In this document: positions 34,036 through 46,234 of the stretch, piece by piece | Numbering within the stretch: position 1 is the first letter of the stretch | How the letters are laid out: each line of letters starts with the position of its first letter | Assembly (NCBI GenBank): GCA_033002965.1 | Contig: JAURVB010012337.1 | Location: 1 to 64,000 of the forward strand | DNA: 64,000 nt | Direction: 5' to 3' | From: Piper betle | Taxonomy: Eukaryota > Streptophyta > Magnoliopsida > Piperales > Piperaceae | Notes under the pieces: model-generated | Database searches by the model: none | Told to the model about the DNA's origin: nothing | What the model saw: the letters and a program-made list of their open reading frames with translations, nothing else | Translations under genes and position numbers: made by a program

Positions 34036-35094
34036 ATGGCCTCCTTCTCTTGTTTACCAGAGGCCATTTGTTGGAACCATGGTTACTACTGTGTGGAGTG
34101 CACCACCTGTATCACAACCTGCGACGGATTGGAAGGGTGAGAGTATTGCTTTTGATCACTATTTAAGGACTGGGCAAGAGCTAGTGTGATGCTTAACATG
34201 TTTTCTCTTTTTCATACTTCGTTTTTCTCTCTTCGTCTTGGTCTCCATACTATGGCTAGGATAGATGCATTCAAGAAAGAGTCTATGGACGCTAGATCGG
34301 AGTTGCACCAGTATTATGATGATATTGGTTCTGCCGAGCCGCAGTTTTTGGCTCTGAAAATGATCTGTGATGCAGCCGTCAAGCTAAGTAGTGAAGAGGT
34401 GAGATTCAAGATGAAGTTGGTTTTCGCATGGTTTCAGTGTTTTTGGTTCTTTCGACATGAAAATTCAGACAATATGGAGGAGAAGGGATCAGGAGATCTG
34501 AATGAATCTGCTACTCCTCAAGGTATATTCTTATCATGTACAAGATTTAAACTTTTCATTTCTCATGATTTTCTCTATTTGGGTTCTCGTTATTCTATGG
34601 ATTTATTCGTTTGGGTTTTAGGGCACTCAAAAATATTGATCGCAATGGAGCAATCTAAGCCTCTTAAGAAGAGAAAGATCACTCACTCTGATGCCTCCTA
34701 TGATGAAGAGCAAAACCAATCTCATGATGGAGGAAATGATCAACAAGCCATGATCAGTTCAGACTCTGAGCCTTCCCCAACTCCTGCTCGGACAGCGCGC
34801 CGGCGAGGACGGAGAAGGTGCGCCGTCGGAGTCCCCATGCAGGCTCCGTCGAGGTGCAGCCGGCACGATGGTAGAGGGTGGAGGTGCTCATGTTTGACAA
34901 CTAGGGGGCATGCTCTCTGCGAATATCATCGCGAGAAAGTGAGGATTAGGAGCAACGCCAACCGTGTTAATTAATGGCCGTGGATTAGGAAACAAGAGAA
35001 AGAAGAATTTTGTTGATGTCTATAAACCAATTTCCTCCAATATGGTCATTGTTAATTCCCCTACTCTTCGTCGAAAATTGTCCCGAAAAACATC
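34036..35094 (+). pseudogene. WRC zinc-finger gene, copy with intact finger
   Basis: The first block (ATG at 34036, MASFSCLPEAICWNHGYYC) shifts frame after TTC. A second start lies at 34252 (MARIDAFKKESMDARSEL…), with HQYYDDIGSAEPQFLALKMI. The frame then runs open through two intron positions of the sister copy at 60 kb: the first has a 75-bp deletion and its acceptor is changed (CAACAG to CGACAT), and the second keeps its GTATAT…TTTTAG borders. The last exon has a basic segment (KKRKITHSD), ARRRGRRRC and a complete WRC finger RCSRHDGRGWRC…HALCEYH. A 4-bp insertion after RVN gives a stop at 34974; the conserved tail (NGRGLGNKRK…) follows in another frame. Expression of a finger-containing protein from 34252 is conceivable. 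I rate it a damaged gene. Confidence 0.7.

Positions 35095-35152
<58 letters not shown>
35095..35152. repeat. (TA)n microsatellite
   Basis: Long TA run directly after the WRC 3' coding tail. The 61-kb copy has a short TATATATGTGTGTATG tract at the same place. Confidence 0.95.
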
Positions 35153-35155
<3 letters not shown>

Positions 35156-36135
35156 TATGAGTGCATTATTACCAAGTGTATTTTGTTGGATGGAATATGT
35201 TCTATGAATGCATTAGTTTGAAGCTTTTATGTAAAATTCATGAGTATTTATGTTTTGCAAAACTGTGGCAATAGTAATATAAATTTATCATGTGAGTTCA
35301 TGTTATTAATTTTTGTTGGATTTATGGAAATGGGTAATTCTAATACGAATAGATGGAAAAAATTTTACAGTTGAAGGCTTATAAATTATTATGATACTAA
35401 TATATAACGCCAATATTATAGTTATTTTTTATTGGATGGCCACTAAGTTTTTAAAATAATATAAAAATAATAAAAAGTATTATTATTTTATTAAATAAAA
35501 ATAATTTAATAATAAAAATACGCAAAAAATATTTTTTTGTCTTTAATAAGAACAAATAAAAAAATAAAATTGAGATTTATTAGAAAGTTTTTGGAAGGAA
35601 ATTTTCGGATAAAAAAGAGGCAACTATCTAAATATAACTCCTTAATTTAGAGAATTACAATTTAATGAATGCATTCTTATGTAACGAGGCACATCCCATA
35701 ATATGACTACTTTTAAAGAGACACCATTAGGTAATAGATGTGAACTTTGATTAATTAAGAACCATAATTTAATATTTTCAATATCATTGTATTGGTCAAT
35801 ATTACACGATATACCATATACCCTCATTTATTCACCACGGTTTAAGCCTTCATATCATTTTAATTTATCCTTAGTTTTTAATCTAAATTTTTCAAACTCT
35901 AATTTGTATTAAAACCACCAATTAGATATTAATGTCAGAAAATATTTTTAATATCTAATATAATATTTTATTTATAATTTTCAAATCCGGTTGAATCATT
36001 TTGACCAGATTAAACTAAACTAGGCAAGATGTTGCACCATGTGTGAGTTATATTAGAGATAAACATTAATTTTTATTATATATATAATTTTTTATTAAAT
36101 AATTAGATATACTAAAAATATTATAAATAGATCTA
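35153..36135. other. WRC 3' flank and AT-rich spacer
   Basis: 35153-35430 duplicates 61140-61490 (AAGTGTATTTTGTTGGATGG, TATATAACGCCAATATTATAG). From 35430 to 36135 I see only AT-rich sequence without recognisable coding. Confidence 0.6.
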
Positions 36136-36138
36136 AAG

Positions 36139-36860
36139 TACTCTATTTGCTGGTCAATCTGCCAGCGGCTTCATCTTTGAGACAGCATGGCCTAATCTTC
36201 TTGTTTTTATTTTGTCTGGACATGCAGTGGGATCATGTTGGTATCTTTTTGGCCTCCAGGTAACTTGAAAGTAGCTGACATTATGTTTCTTTTTCTATAT
36301 GAATGTTTGCTTTGCTACAATACAAAGATTTGTGAATTGCACTTCGGACAATATTGATTGCATGTGGGTTCTGTGTGATTTGAAAATTTTTTTGTGCAAT
36401 ACGGCCAACCTGATGAATTAATGCATAACAGAAAGTTTTTACAGAATTAACTCAAAATGGTACCTTTTCACATGGGATCTATAACCAAGCAGTTCTACTA
36501 TCTACTCACCAGAGTTTTCGTAAAAGATACACATATCCGTTGTTTTGGGGATTTCAGGTACTTCCAGACCTCGAACACTTATTTTTGTCTTTTTCAATAT
36601 TTTAGATCTTTCATTCCTTTCGATTGACAAGTTTCCTAGCTTGGTGGACTCTTCTGCAGCAAATTAATACCCTAGCAGCAAACCAGACTCCAAGTTATTT
36701 TGAGTGGGAGGTGTTATTCACCATGGGCATTGTTGGTCTTGGCCTTTTACTTTTTTGCATTACTTATAAGAAATATACAAAACTTTCTCCAGTCTCTTGG
36801 TCGCAGGTATCACATATGATACACCCTCTATTTCTCTTTCTCTGCACGCCCTTCTAGCTG
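36139..36860 (+). pseudogene. CNGC19/20-like fragment: S5 and pore-S6 exons
   Basis: 36139-36259 encodes LFAGQSASGFIFETAWP..  followed by LSGHAVGSCWYLFGLQ and a GTAACT donor, the S5 region of the CNGC19/20 type. 36624-36807 encodes QQINTLAANQTPSYFEWEVL and FTMGIVGLGLLLF and then diverges (CITYKKYTK) where the family has ..LLIGNMQNFLQALG. The GTATCA donor follows. The exon between them in intact genes, with the S5-pore turret, is missing. The pore exon and flanking intron (36405-36860) are the reverse complement of 33570-34005. Confidence 0.85.
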
Positions 36861-36864
36861 TGGG

Positions 36865-39720
36865 CGTTTAGGGTATTTTTATTATTTTCTTAACACTGGC
36901 ATTTCATATCTACTCTAATTAATAAAAGGGCAAACTTAATATTGGCCTTTGATTAAAACTAAAAGATTTAACCATGTAAAATTCAAAAAAAAAGAAAATA
37001 ATATTTTGTCATTCAATTAAGATATATCTTCAAAGTAAAATCAATAATAATCTATATCTAAGATAATATATTATTGTTATTAGTATTATTATTATTGTTA
37101 TTATTATTGTTGTTGTTGTTGTCTATTTCATGTTGTAAAAATTGGACCGAACAGCTACGTACCGAACCCCATTCTAATCTACGATCAACTTGACAATATG
37201 CCCGGTACCAAACTCCACTCCAATCTAGTCTGCATACATGGAATTAAATTTAATTTTATAGCACAATTTTTACCCAATTATTTATAAATGAGGGATGTCA
37301 ATGAGTGTATATATTGAAAGATGAGAGGGGTTGAGTTAGTTTTGAGATTGATGTGCGACTAATATGGTACTTTAATAAAATAATGTTTGAATTTGTTATG
37401 AGTGATGTGAGACTAATTTGGTGTTTTACAAGACCGACGCAAGTATATAACTCTAAAATATTATACGACATTATGTTCATTAGATAAAATGCATTATTTA
37501 AAACATATTAATATCGTTAAAAAAGATTTAATTTAATATAACATGTTGATTCTGGTTCAACCCAGTTCAACCCGATCAAACCAATTGTACCATGTCTAAA
37601 TAAAAAATCCAGTATGTCTTTAATTACTAATAGGCTATAAAGTAGATAAAAATCCATAATTAATAAAAATAAATTCACATGATCATAATGAATAATAATG
37701 AATAAGAATAAAAACACAACGTAATAATGAATAAAAATAAATTCACATCGTAATAATGAATAAGAATAAATTCACATTGTCATAATGAGAAAGAGTAAAG
37801 CGTCTTTTATATTGTTTATTACAATATATAAGACATAATTTATTGACATCATCTTAAAAAATGACAATATTATTTTACCATAGCATACAGTAAATTATTA
37901 TTATTATTATTATTATTATACTATTATTATTATTATTACTATTCTCATTATGCCTTTTTAATGTCAGCACCATACATTAATTAATATTTGCACCATCCTT
38001 TTCAAACGCAGATTATTCATATAACTATATAGAAAATAAAATTGTATATCAAGACAAACTGAAAAAATACAGAAAATATTAGGAAAAAAACATTAAAAAC
38101 AATTAAAAGACTATCTAGATGCTTTTATATTCCCAAAACCTATGTTATAATAAAATTTAAGAATATAGCTTAACTTATATAAACAAACTATATATTTAAT
38201 TTAATTTAATTTCAGCATTTTTAATGGGACCCACACTATATATTTATATCTTGAAAGTAGAGTACGTGTAAGTAGAACGTTGGTTTTTTTCATTATGAAC
38301 TAATTTTAATTTTTTTAAAAGCACTAGTTAATAGATATTGTGAAATGAATTTTTATTATAATTACCTTGATAATTAAGATGAAAAGCTTAGAAACATTAA
38401 TAGAATGAGTTGAAAATTTATAATTATCCTTATTATTATTTTTATTTATGTATATGAATTTTAAGTAGTATGATACTTTAAATTGCTCTAAATAAAAGGT
38501 GTAGCTTATTTATATAAAACTTATAAATTTTTTATCTAGCCACTATTATTTTGCAAATGCTATTTTCCATTGTAATTTTGTAAATAATTTGCAACCGCTT
38601 TAGAATGGCCAAAACTAGTGCATAAATTTAAAAATATGTATATTTTTACAACTAGCAAGTTGGAAATCAGTAGAAAATGTAGGGATGGGTTTGGTTAGAT
38701 ATGGTCATATCCGAATCCAACCCGAATCCAAAAATCTGAAACTAAATCTGACCTGAGTTTGAAGATTATATCCATTTTATTTACCATATTTGTATCCAAC
38801 CCGAATTCTCATGACCGGAATTTAACCACGTTGACTAAAATAATATAAATAATATTAATTTTAATATAAAAATTAAAATAAAAAATATTATTTTAAATAT
38901 TTGGAACATAATTTTATAAAATATCAATTATTTGGATTAGATTCGGGTTGGATCACCCTAAATCCATGTCCAACCTGAATATTTTCAAAAATATTATATA
39001 TATAAAAGTTTGAACCCAAATCCGATCCAAATCTATTTCGGATCATATATAAATGGGTAAAATTTGTAGATATCTAATATCTAAACACATCCCTAGGCAA
39101 ATGTCTTGAAAACAATGCCACTCTTTGCCGGTTGTAAAGACTCGTTGCATTAGGGTCGATGTGCCCTTTTTGTAAACCTCCTCAACGGGCGAAAAAACAT
39201 AAACATGACACTCCTCAGACAAACCAGTTCTTAATGCACCTCTCCAAGTAGGGTGACAAGTGCTAAGGTGGCTTACCATTTTACCAATTATTTTGAATTA
39301 AATTAAACAAAATGACGAAGTACCTTTTTCCATTTAGGAAAATGGTAAAAATTATATAAATTTAATCATACCATTTTAATTTCGAAACATTATTGGCAGT
39401 AGCCTCTATTATTATTGTTTTACTAATTTACAGTTTTATTTAAAAAAGATGTTTATTTTTTAAAATAAAAATATAGAAATAAATAAGAAATATTATTATT
39501 TTTATATTTAATTAAAATTTTAAATAATTATATATTTTTAAAAGTTGGTTTAGCATAAGCATATTATGTAAGTGATACCAAATTTGTCATCTTGACAAGG
39601 TTTTAATTTTGCCAAAGAATTGGGTAACTCAGATCAAAATTTACTGAATATTAACTATTTGCCATTGATCAAAATGGTCAAAGCGGTAAAAAGTCATAGG
39701 TAAAGGTTATCATAAAACTA
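36865..39720 (-). repeat. repeat A, copy 3 (inverted, longest copy)
   Basis: Reverse complement of copy 1 (1-2200) and copy 2 (14560-16625). It is the most complete copy and contains both the segment missing from copy 2 (about 38780-39720) and the segment missing from copy 1 (36865-37790). Non-coding apart from the doubtful frame at 39043-39279. Confidence 0.85.
39043..39279 (-). CDS. short open frame preserved in repeat A (doubtful gene)
   Basis: 78 codons, matching 444-570 in reverse over WRGALRTGLSE.CHVYVFSP.EEVYK.GTSTL. Downstream, the two frames differ by short indels. Family not recognised. Confidence 0.2.
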   Translation of the reverse strand: MVSHLSTCHPTWRGALRTGLSEECHVYVFSPVEEVYKKGTSTLMQRVFTTGKEWHCFQDICLGMCLDIRYLQILPIYI

Positions 39721-42420
39721 AAATGGTGTGGTAATAATTAATGATCGAAAATTGGTAGATGATAATGATAAATATCTTTGACTCGCACTTGAGAAATAGA
39801 CAAATTTCTTTTATTAAGAACACATATAAGACTCATCACTTCAAAAAGAATAACAATAACTCCACCATTAACTATTTTATTTATGATTTTTTTAATATGA
39901 ATTTATGGTAGTAAAAATTTTAAAAAAATGTCAAACCAGGACAAAATTCTTAACTTGTCCGCTATCCTCTTGCCTAAGAGGCAAAGATTAAGGGTATGTG
40001 GAAAGACTGATTTATTCGGATGGATATGAATTCCATCACATTAGCAATTAAATTCCATGTATATTTATTTGAACAAGCGCTTGCAGCACTTCATTTTAAT
40101 TGATCCACTTAAGAAGAGTCCTTTTGGATTTCCTAATCATTTCAACAAATAGAAAATATTAAATTTGTTCGCAAAGACATACAGAAAAGAAACTTGGTTG
40201 ACCATATTTGTATTGGTGGAATACGAAAAACATACAATTGACAATTACTTCATTAACCCAAGTATTTCGTTGCTTCACATTGTATAACCCTGTAGATGGA
40301 ATGCAAAAACACACTTTTAATTGCCTATTTCATTTACACTATGAAACTTGGTTGGCGAAAAATACACTTGCAGTTACATGCTAGGTTAATAACCCAAGTA
40401 CCTAGTTGGCCTCATATTATAAACCATGTTGGCAGAAAATAAAAATACATTTATAGTCGTGTATTTCATCAACCCGAGCAACCCGTCAGCCTCATCAAAC
40501 TTTGTTGGTTAAACACAAAAAATAAGCTTGCACTCAAATACTTTGTTAACCCAAACATAAAGATAGGGTGAGGAAGTTTCTTTATGTACTATTTAAGTAA
40601 GCTTCTCAATATAAATTTAAGCAGGGTAAACATATTTTGTAAGTGCCACCAAATTTGTCATCTTGACAAGGTTTTAATTTTGCCAAAGAATTGGGTAACT
40701 CAAATCAAAATTTACTGAATATTAACTATTTACCATTGATCAAAATAGTCAAAGTGGTCAAAGGTCTGGCTTAAGGTTATCATGAAACAGTAAATGGTGT
40801 GGTAATAATTAATAATAGAAAATTGGTAGATAATAATGATAAATATCTTTGACTCACACTTGAGAAGTAGACAAATTTCTTTTATTAAGAACATATATAA
40901 GACTGTCACTTCAAAAAGAATAACAATAACTCCACCATTATCTATTTTATTTATGATTTTTTTAATATGAATTTATAGTGATAAAAATAAAAACAACATG
41001 TCAAACCGAGACAAAATTCTTAACTTGTCCGCTATCCTCTTGCCTAATAGGCAAAGATTTAAGGGTATGTAGAAAGGCTGATTTATTCGAATGGATATGA
41101 ATACCATCGCATTACCAATTACATTCCATGTATATTTATTTGTCCGACCCACCTATTTTTTATGTCCAAATTGCACTTCATTTTAATTGATCCACTTAAG
41201 AAGAGTCTTTTTGGATTCCCCTAATTATTTGAACAAATAGAAAATATTAAATTCGTACATAAAGACGTACAAAAAGAAACTTGGTTGACCAGATTTATAT
41301 TAATAGAATACGAAAAACATATAATTCATATGATGGTGTTCTTACTTTATCTAAGATGAACACTCCCAAGGTGAAGTTACTACCTGAAGTAGTGAGCGGC
41401 TCCGGATATGGCTTCCTTCGTTTCTTGGTTGGGGAGCGTTGAGCTATTGTGCACCACAAGTAGATATATAAAAGCTGTAATGGAAGAATAAAATATCAGT
41501 GCTAATATGATGCCATGTTAACATACTAATATAAACATCATTCCCAATATTATGCCATGTTAACATACATATATATATATATATATGTATATAAATTCAT
41601 CGTTTGAGTTCATCTTCATATTATTTATTAATTTTTGTAGGATTTATTGAATGGGTAGTTCTCGTATGAGCAAATGAAAAAAGTAGGGCTGTTCAAATTC
41701 TGTTCCATTTTAGAAAAACATCGATTCGGTTAGGTTTCTATATTGGGTAAATATTTTCAATATGTTAAATTCAGTTCAGAACCGAACCAAACCAAAATTT
41801 ACCAAAAAACCCCCAAAAAATGCACCTCATTGTTTTCACATTGCATTTAGAAATTGAGAAATATGTAACTTACACCCCCCCCCCCATTTTTTATGTCCAA
41901 ATTGCACTTAAGAAGAGTCTTTTGGATTCCCTAATCATTTTAACAAATAGAAAATATTAAATTTGTTCGTAAAGACATACTGAAAAGAAACTTGGTTGAC
42001 CATATTTGTATTGGTGGAATATGAAAAACATGCAATTGATAATTACTTCATTAACTCAAGTATTTGGTTGCTTCACATTGTATAACCCTGTAGATGGAAT
42101 GCGAAAACACACTTTTAATTGCGTATTTCATTTACAATATGAAACTCGGTTGGCAAAAATACACTTACAGTTACATGCTTGTTAATAACCCAAGTACCTA
42201 GTTGGCCTCATATTATGAACCATGGCAGAAAATAAAAATACATTTATAGTCGTGTATGTCATTAACCCAAGTAACCCGTCAGCCTCATGAAACTTTGTTG
42301 ATGAAACACAAAAAAATAAGCTTGCACTCGAATACTTTGTTAAGCCAAAACATAAAGATTGGGTGAGGAAGTTTCTTTATGTACTATTTAAATAAGTTTC
42401 TCAATATAAATTTAAGCAGG
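39721..42420 (-). repeat. repeat C, inverted, with an internal direct duplication
   Basis: About 39565-40600 is repeated in direct orientation from 40630 on (shared GACAAGGTTTTAATTTTGCC, CTATCCTCTTGCCTAA.AGGC, CATGTATATTTATTTG). The second unit is interrupted at 41325-41870 by the inverted match to 17150-17640. The whole corresponds in reverse to 13870-14620. No genes. A C13 run stands at about 41873-41885. Confidence 0.75.
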
Positions 42421-44190
42421 GTAAAGGTGGTTAAGTGAGTTTTCCAAGTGGGATGATAAAATTTTAAGGTGAACTGAAGGGGAATGAGGAAGCTTTTTAA
42501 CATACTTTCTTCAATGTGTTTCTAAAAACGACCTTAGGTGATATGATGATGTGAAGGTGGAATTTTAGATGAAATAATTGTAGGGAACAAAATTTTTAGG
42601 AGAGGTGAAGGTAGGGGCTGAAGTTTCCTACTATATTTTGTAACTGAGTTTTTTAATACAAACTAAGTAAGTTATTAGTAAGAAGGTGGGTTTTATGATG
42701 AAATAATAATGAAAGATAAGTTTTTAATGTGAGATGAAAGTAGGAAAGAAGATAAAAAGGTAAGTTGTTAGTATACTTTAATAAGTGAGTTTGGGAATAC
42801 ACACTTAAGTGAGGTAATGGCCATGGAGGAAGGGCAGGGATGTGAATTTCTTATATAGGTGTTTTTTTAGTGCAACTTTTTTATGTGTTTGCAAGTAATT
42901 TTTGACTATTTTACGAAGTAAATTCATTTGTTGCAATTGAGTTTATATTATCTCATGTTAGATGGAATTAACTTTTATTTCTATTAGTAAAATCCATATA
43001 CACTCCACTTCTAGAGTTATACATGGTTAAGTTATGGTTCGGTCGATAGCATTACTATAACTATTTACCATTTTAATTTTTTTAACATAACCAAGTTTAT
43101 AAGATTCTATCATAATCAAGTTTTCACCATTTTTCTATCGATTAAAAATTTACCAAATGGTTAAATTTGTTAAAAATTATATATCATAAACCCAACTTTA
43201 TTAAATTGGTTAAAAATTAAGTTATCTGGTATACTTTCTCACTTACAAATATAAAATGTGCTGAGCATCTAATCTATGTTAATCTAGTATTAGAAAATTT
43301 GAAATTAGTAAATAAATAATCTAAATTAAATAAATTCATCACATTAATGTTTTGATATTTAAAAATTCTAAGCTGAATGTTGAGATAGAAATATTTTTTA
43401 CTGATAAATATTAATAATTAAATAATAATTTGTCAAATTGGTTAATTGGTTATACTAGGCTTTTGGTCATTATTATCATTTATATCTAAAGTTAGTTAGG
43501 TTAAATTAACCTAGTTTTAAACCATTTTTTTAATATGGAGAAAAGATTTTTATCATTTTTGTTCCAACTAATTCAGAATAGTTGGTAAATCGGCAAATCG
43601 AATGATCATTTATCACCCAAACCATCTAGACCAATCAAAATGAGGTGTAGCTTGGGCACAAAAAGGCACGACGTTAATAGAATTTACCTTTGAAATTTAA
43701 ACGAGTAACAAAAAAAAAGTTCCATGTCTAAAACTGACTGCGAAGACAAAATTATTGGTCACAAGTAGTGCAAAATATGACTTTCATTTTTTGGAGTGAG
43801 GGTTTAGAGCATGATAAATTTTTATCCGCACACCACTTTTTAGTGCCCAAACTGTGCCTCATTTTGATTCCTCCACGTGGAGTCTATCTAGATTTTACTA
43901 ATCGAACAAGTTAACTCTATTTAAAGAATCACATACTCGGTTGAGATCACAATATGAACCCAATTGATAGAACACAAGAAACCAATATTTATAGCTAATA
44001 ACTCAGTTGGCACCACCTGTAAAACCAAGGTGTGTAAACTAGAAAAGCCCGCTTACACAAAATAATATTTCCCATCGTATATTAATTATGTTCTTGTGTA
44101 CTCAGTTGGCGGCCCTTGTAAAACCCAAATGTCGAAACCCAAAAATCCACACACAAAATTTTATCTTATAAATAACATACTTACAAAATT
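42421..44190 (-). repeat. repeat C, inverted outer part
   Basis: Reverse complement of about 12110-13870. The outer end of the right arm lies near 44190, where similarity to 12110 stops. It includes the MITE-like element at 43629-43870. No genes. Confidence 0.8.
43629..43870. mobile_element. small inverted-repeat (MITE-like) element, copy 3
   Basis: Ends GACCAATCAAAATGAGGTG and TGCCTCATTTTGATT. Homologous to 10231-10462 and 12438-12682. Confidence 0.6.
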
Positions 44191-44645
44191 TTCATATTAG
44201 TTGGTCAATTTTAGACCACCATATGGCTTTTTTCTTTTAATATGCAAATATGGATATATATAGTACTTAAATGTTGCAAGCACTACAATAATGCGGTTCC
44301 GAGGAATATGATTCAATTGTTTTTTGAAAATTTTTATGAAAGATGAGATGTAATTTGATTGGTTGTTTAGTTATTCAAAATAACATTCGTCTATTATGAA
44401 TTGGGCTTATAACGAACTACTGGCAATTGGCTGTTATCTTTCAAACAACACTGTTAAGTTAATACTGTCAAATTAATTAGAAAATCTGATGTGCGTGTGA
44501 ATATCCTGAATTGGATTTAGAACAACCTGTTGTCAAGATGCAGCTCCGATGGAAATGCTAAATGACAAATTTCTGCTTCTTGGAAGAACAATCTCGTTGT
44601 TCTTTTTAATCTTATGAATTTCTGGAGAAAGAGATTGTACCTGAT
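44191..44645. other. AT-rich stretch, no gene seen
   Basis: No recognisable coding. Its last 7 bases (ACCTGAT) are the proposed target-site duplication of the next element. Confidence 0.5.
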
Positions 44646-45564
44646 CATGGTTGCATGAATCGGAATCGGAATCGGAATCGGTTTTCCAGGGAGTCGGAAT
44701 CGGAATCGGAATCGGTCTGAATCGGCCAAGAATCGGTTCAGTTGAATCGGTCCAAATTAATTTAATCAGTCATATATAATAATTTGACAATTTATAATAT
44801 AAATATATTAAAATTGGGTATTGATGTTATTTTGATATTATTCTGTGTATTATAGTTTCTGATATTTTTAAATATTTTTTAAGATTTTTTAAATTATTTA
44901 GAATTAATTATTATTTTTGACTCGAGTTAGACTCGAGTCAACTTTTAATTACGAGAATGCCACTCTTTACCCTGCCGCCGCCGCCGCCGGCCCGGTCGGC
45001 GGCGAGTCTCGCGGCGGCGATGTCGGAGGATGTCGGCAGCCCGGTCGGACGAACAGTCAGCGGCCCGCAGCCGGCGGCGAGGCGGCCCGGAGCGGCGGCG
45101 AGTCGGCGGCGAGTCGCGGCGATTCGTGCGTCACAGCCCGATTCGGTCCGGCCACACTTCGGCGGCGACGTTGCGAGGTCGGCGGCGAGGTCGGTAGCCC
45201 GGTCGGCGGCGAGCCCGGAGTCGGGGAGCACGGCGGAGGGCGGAAACGGGGCGGCGGCGGGCGGACGAGCGGCGGCGGCGTGGGGAGCGGGTTTGATTTT
45301 AGGTTTTTAAAATCCAAATTACCATTTTACCCATGCTTAAATAATTTAATAAAAATCATACCTAGGGTATTTTAGTAATTTCATTAAAAAACCGATTCCG
45401 ATTTAAATCGGCCGATTCCGATTCCGAGTTAAATCGGTCGGAATCGGCCGAACTCGGCCGATTCGAGGCCGACCGAGTCGGCCCCGAAATCGGATCGGCA
45501 TCGACGCCGATCCGATTTAAATCGGCCGATTCCGCACGGAATCGGCCGATTCGTGCAACAGAGA
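44646..45564. mobile_element. hAT-like non-autonomous element with GC-rich core
   Basis: ACCTGAT flanks both sides (44639-44645 and 45565-45571; 7 of 8 bp match if one more base is counted), and hAT elements make 8-bp duplications. The ends are imperfect inverted repeats: GGTTGCATGAATCGG on the left and the complement of CCGATTCGTGCAAC on the right. Subterminal regions are full of GAATCGG / CCGATTC repeats in opposite orientations on the two sides. The core at 44950-45300 is very GC-rich (GGCGGCGAG-type repeats) with open frames in several phases, none convincing as a protein. It is probably mobilised in trans. Confidence 0.55.
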
Positions 45565-46234
45565 ACCTGATAGCTATGCATTCCTCAAAGGTTATTCAAT
45601 TATTTATGCTATATAATAAAGTTTGTTATGGTACATTATGTGTCAGCTGTATGTTAATATTTTGACGAAAGATCGTAAAGTAATTCCTTTTTCCATTCTC
45701 CATTTGCAAGTTCATATGTTTAACTTTATTATGCAGGGTAAAATTTTTATCTTTTACTTGTTTCTACTTAGCCTGGAAAAGGGGTCAGGAACATGGATCC
45801 TAATCTATGATCTATGTCCTTCCAAACACCAACCCTTTTGCTTTATTTGGACTTGGAACCAGCAATGCACAAGCATTGGCGGAACTATGGTAGAAACTTT
45901 ATGCTGAAAATAAATAAGGATCATGCAGACAGTCGATGCTGGTGCAATTTGAATTATAATCTTGATCCCAACATATTCCTTCACGAGGATAGTTGCTCCT
46001 AAGGACAATGCATTTCATATGTTGTGCCACTATTGTTTGCTACAATACCTTTACTGGTAAGCTGGATGCTACCAAACATTAGTTATGAAGAGTTGTAGAG
46101 TAAGATCAGTTCAGTGGAACAAGTTGTAATTAGCTAACAAGTATGCTTTTATGCAGATTCTTAAAACCATTAAGAGTTTCTCTGCTTCCTACGCTTGACT
46201 TGGACCATCTTAACTGGCTTCTCGTCCCCTGCAG

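Noticed and set aside
34964..35221. 85-codon frame after the WRC finger
   Set aside because: Its first 45 codons are the frame-shifted WRC tail, and the rest is TA repeat; not a separate gene.
44917..45375. Overlapping open frames of 86-152 codons on both strands
   Set aside because: They follow from GC-rich, stop-poor repetitive sequence inside the hAT-like element; the composition is Gly/Arg/Ala-rich in every frame.
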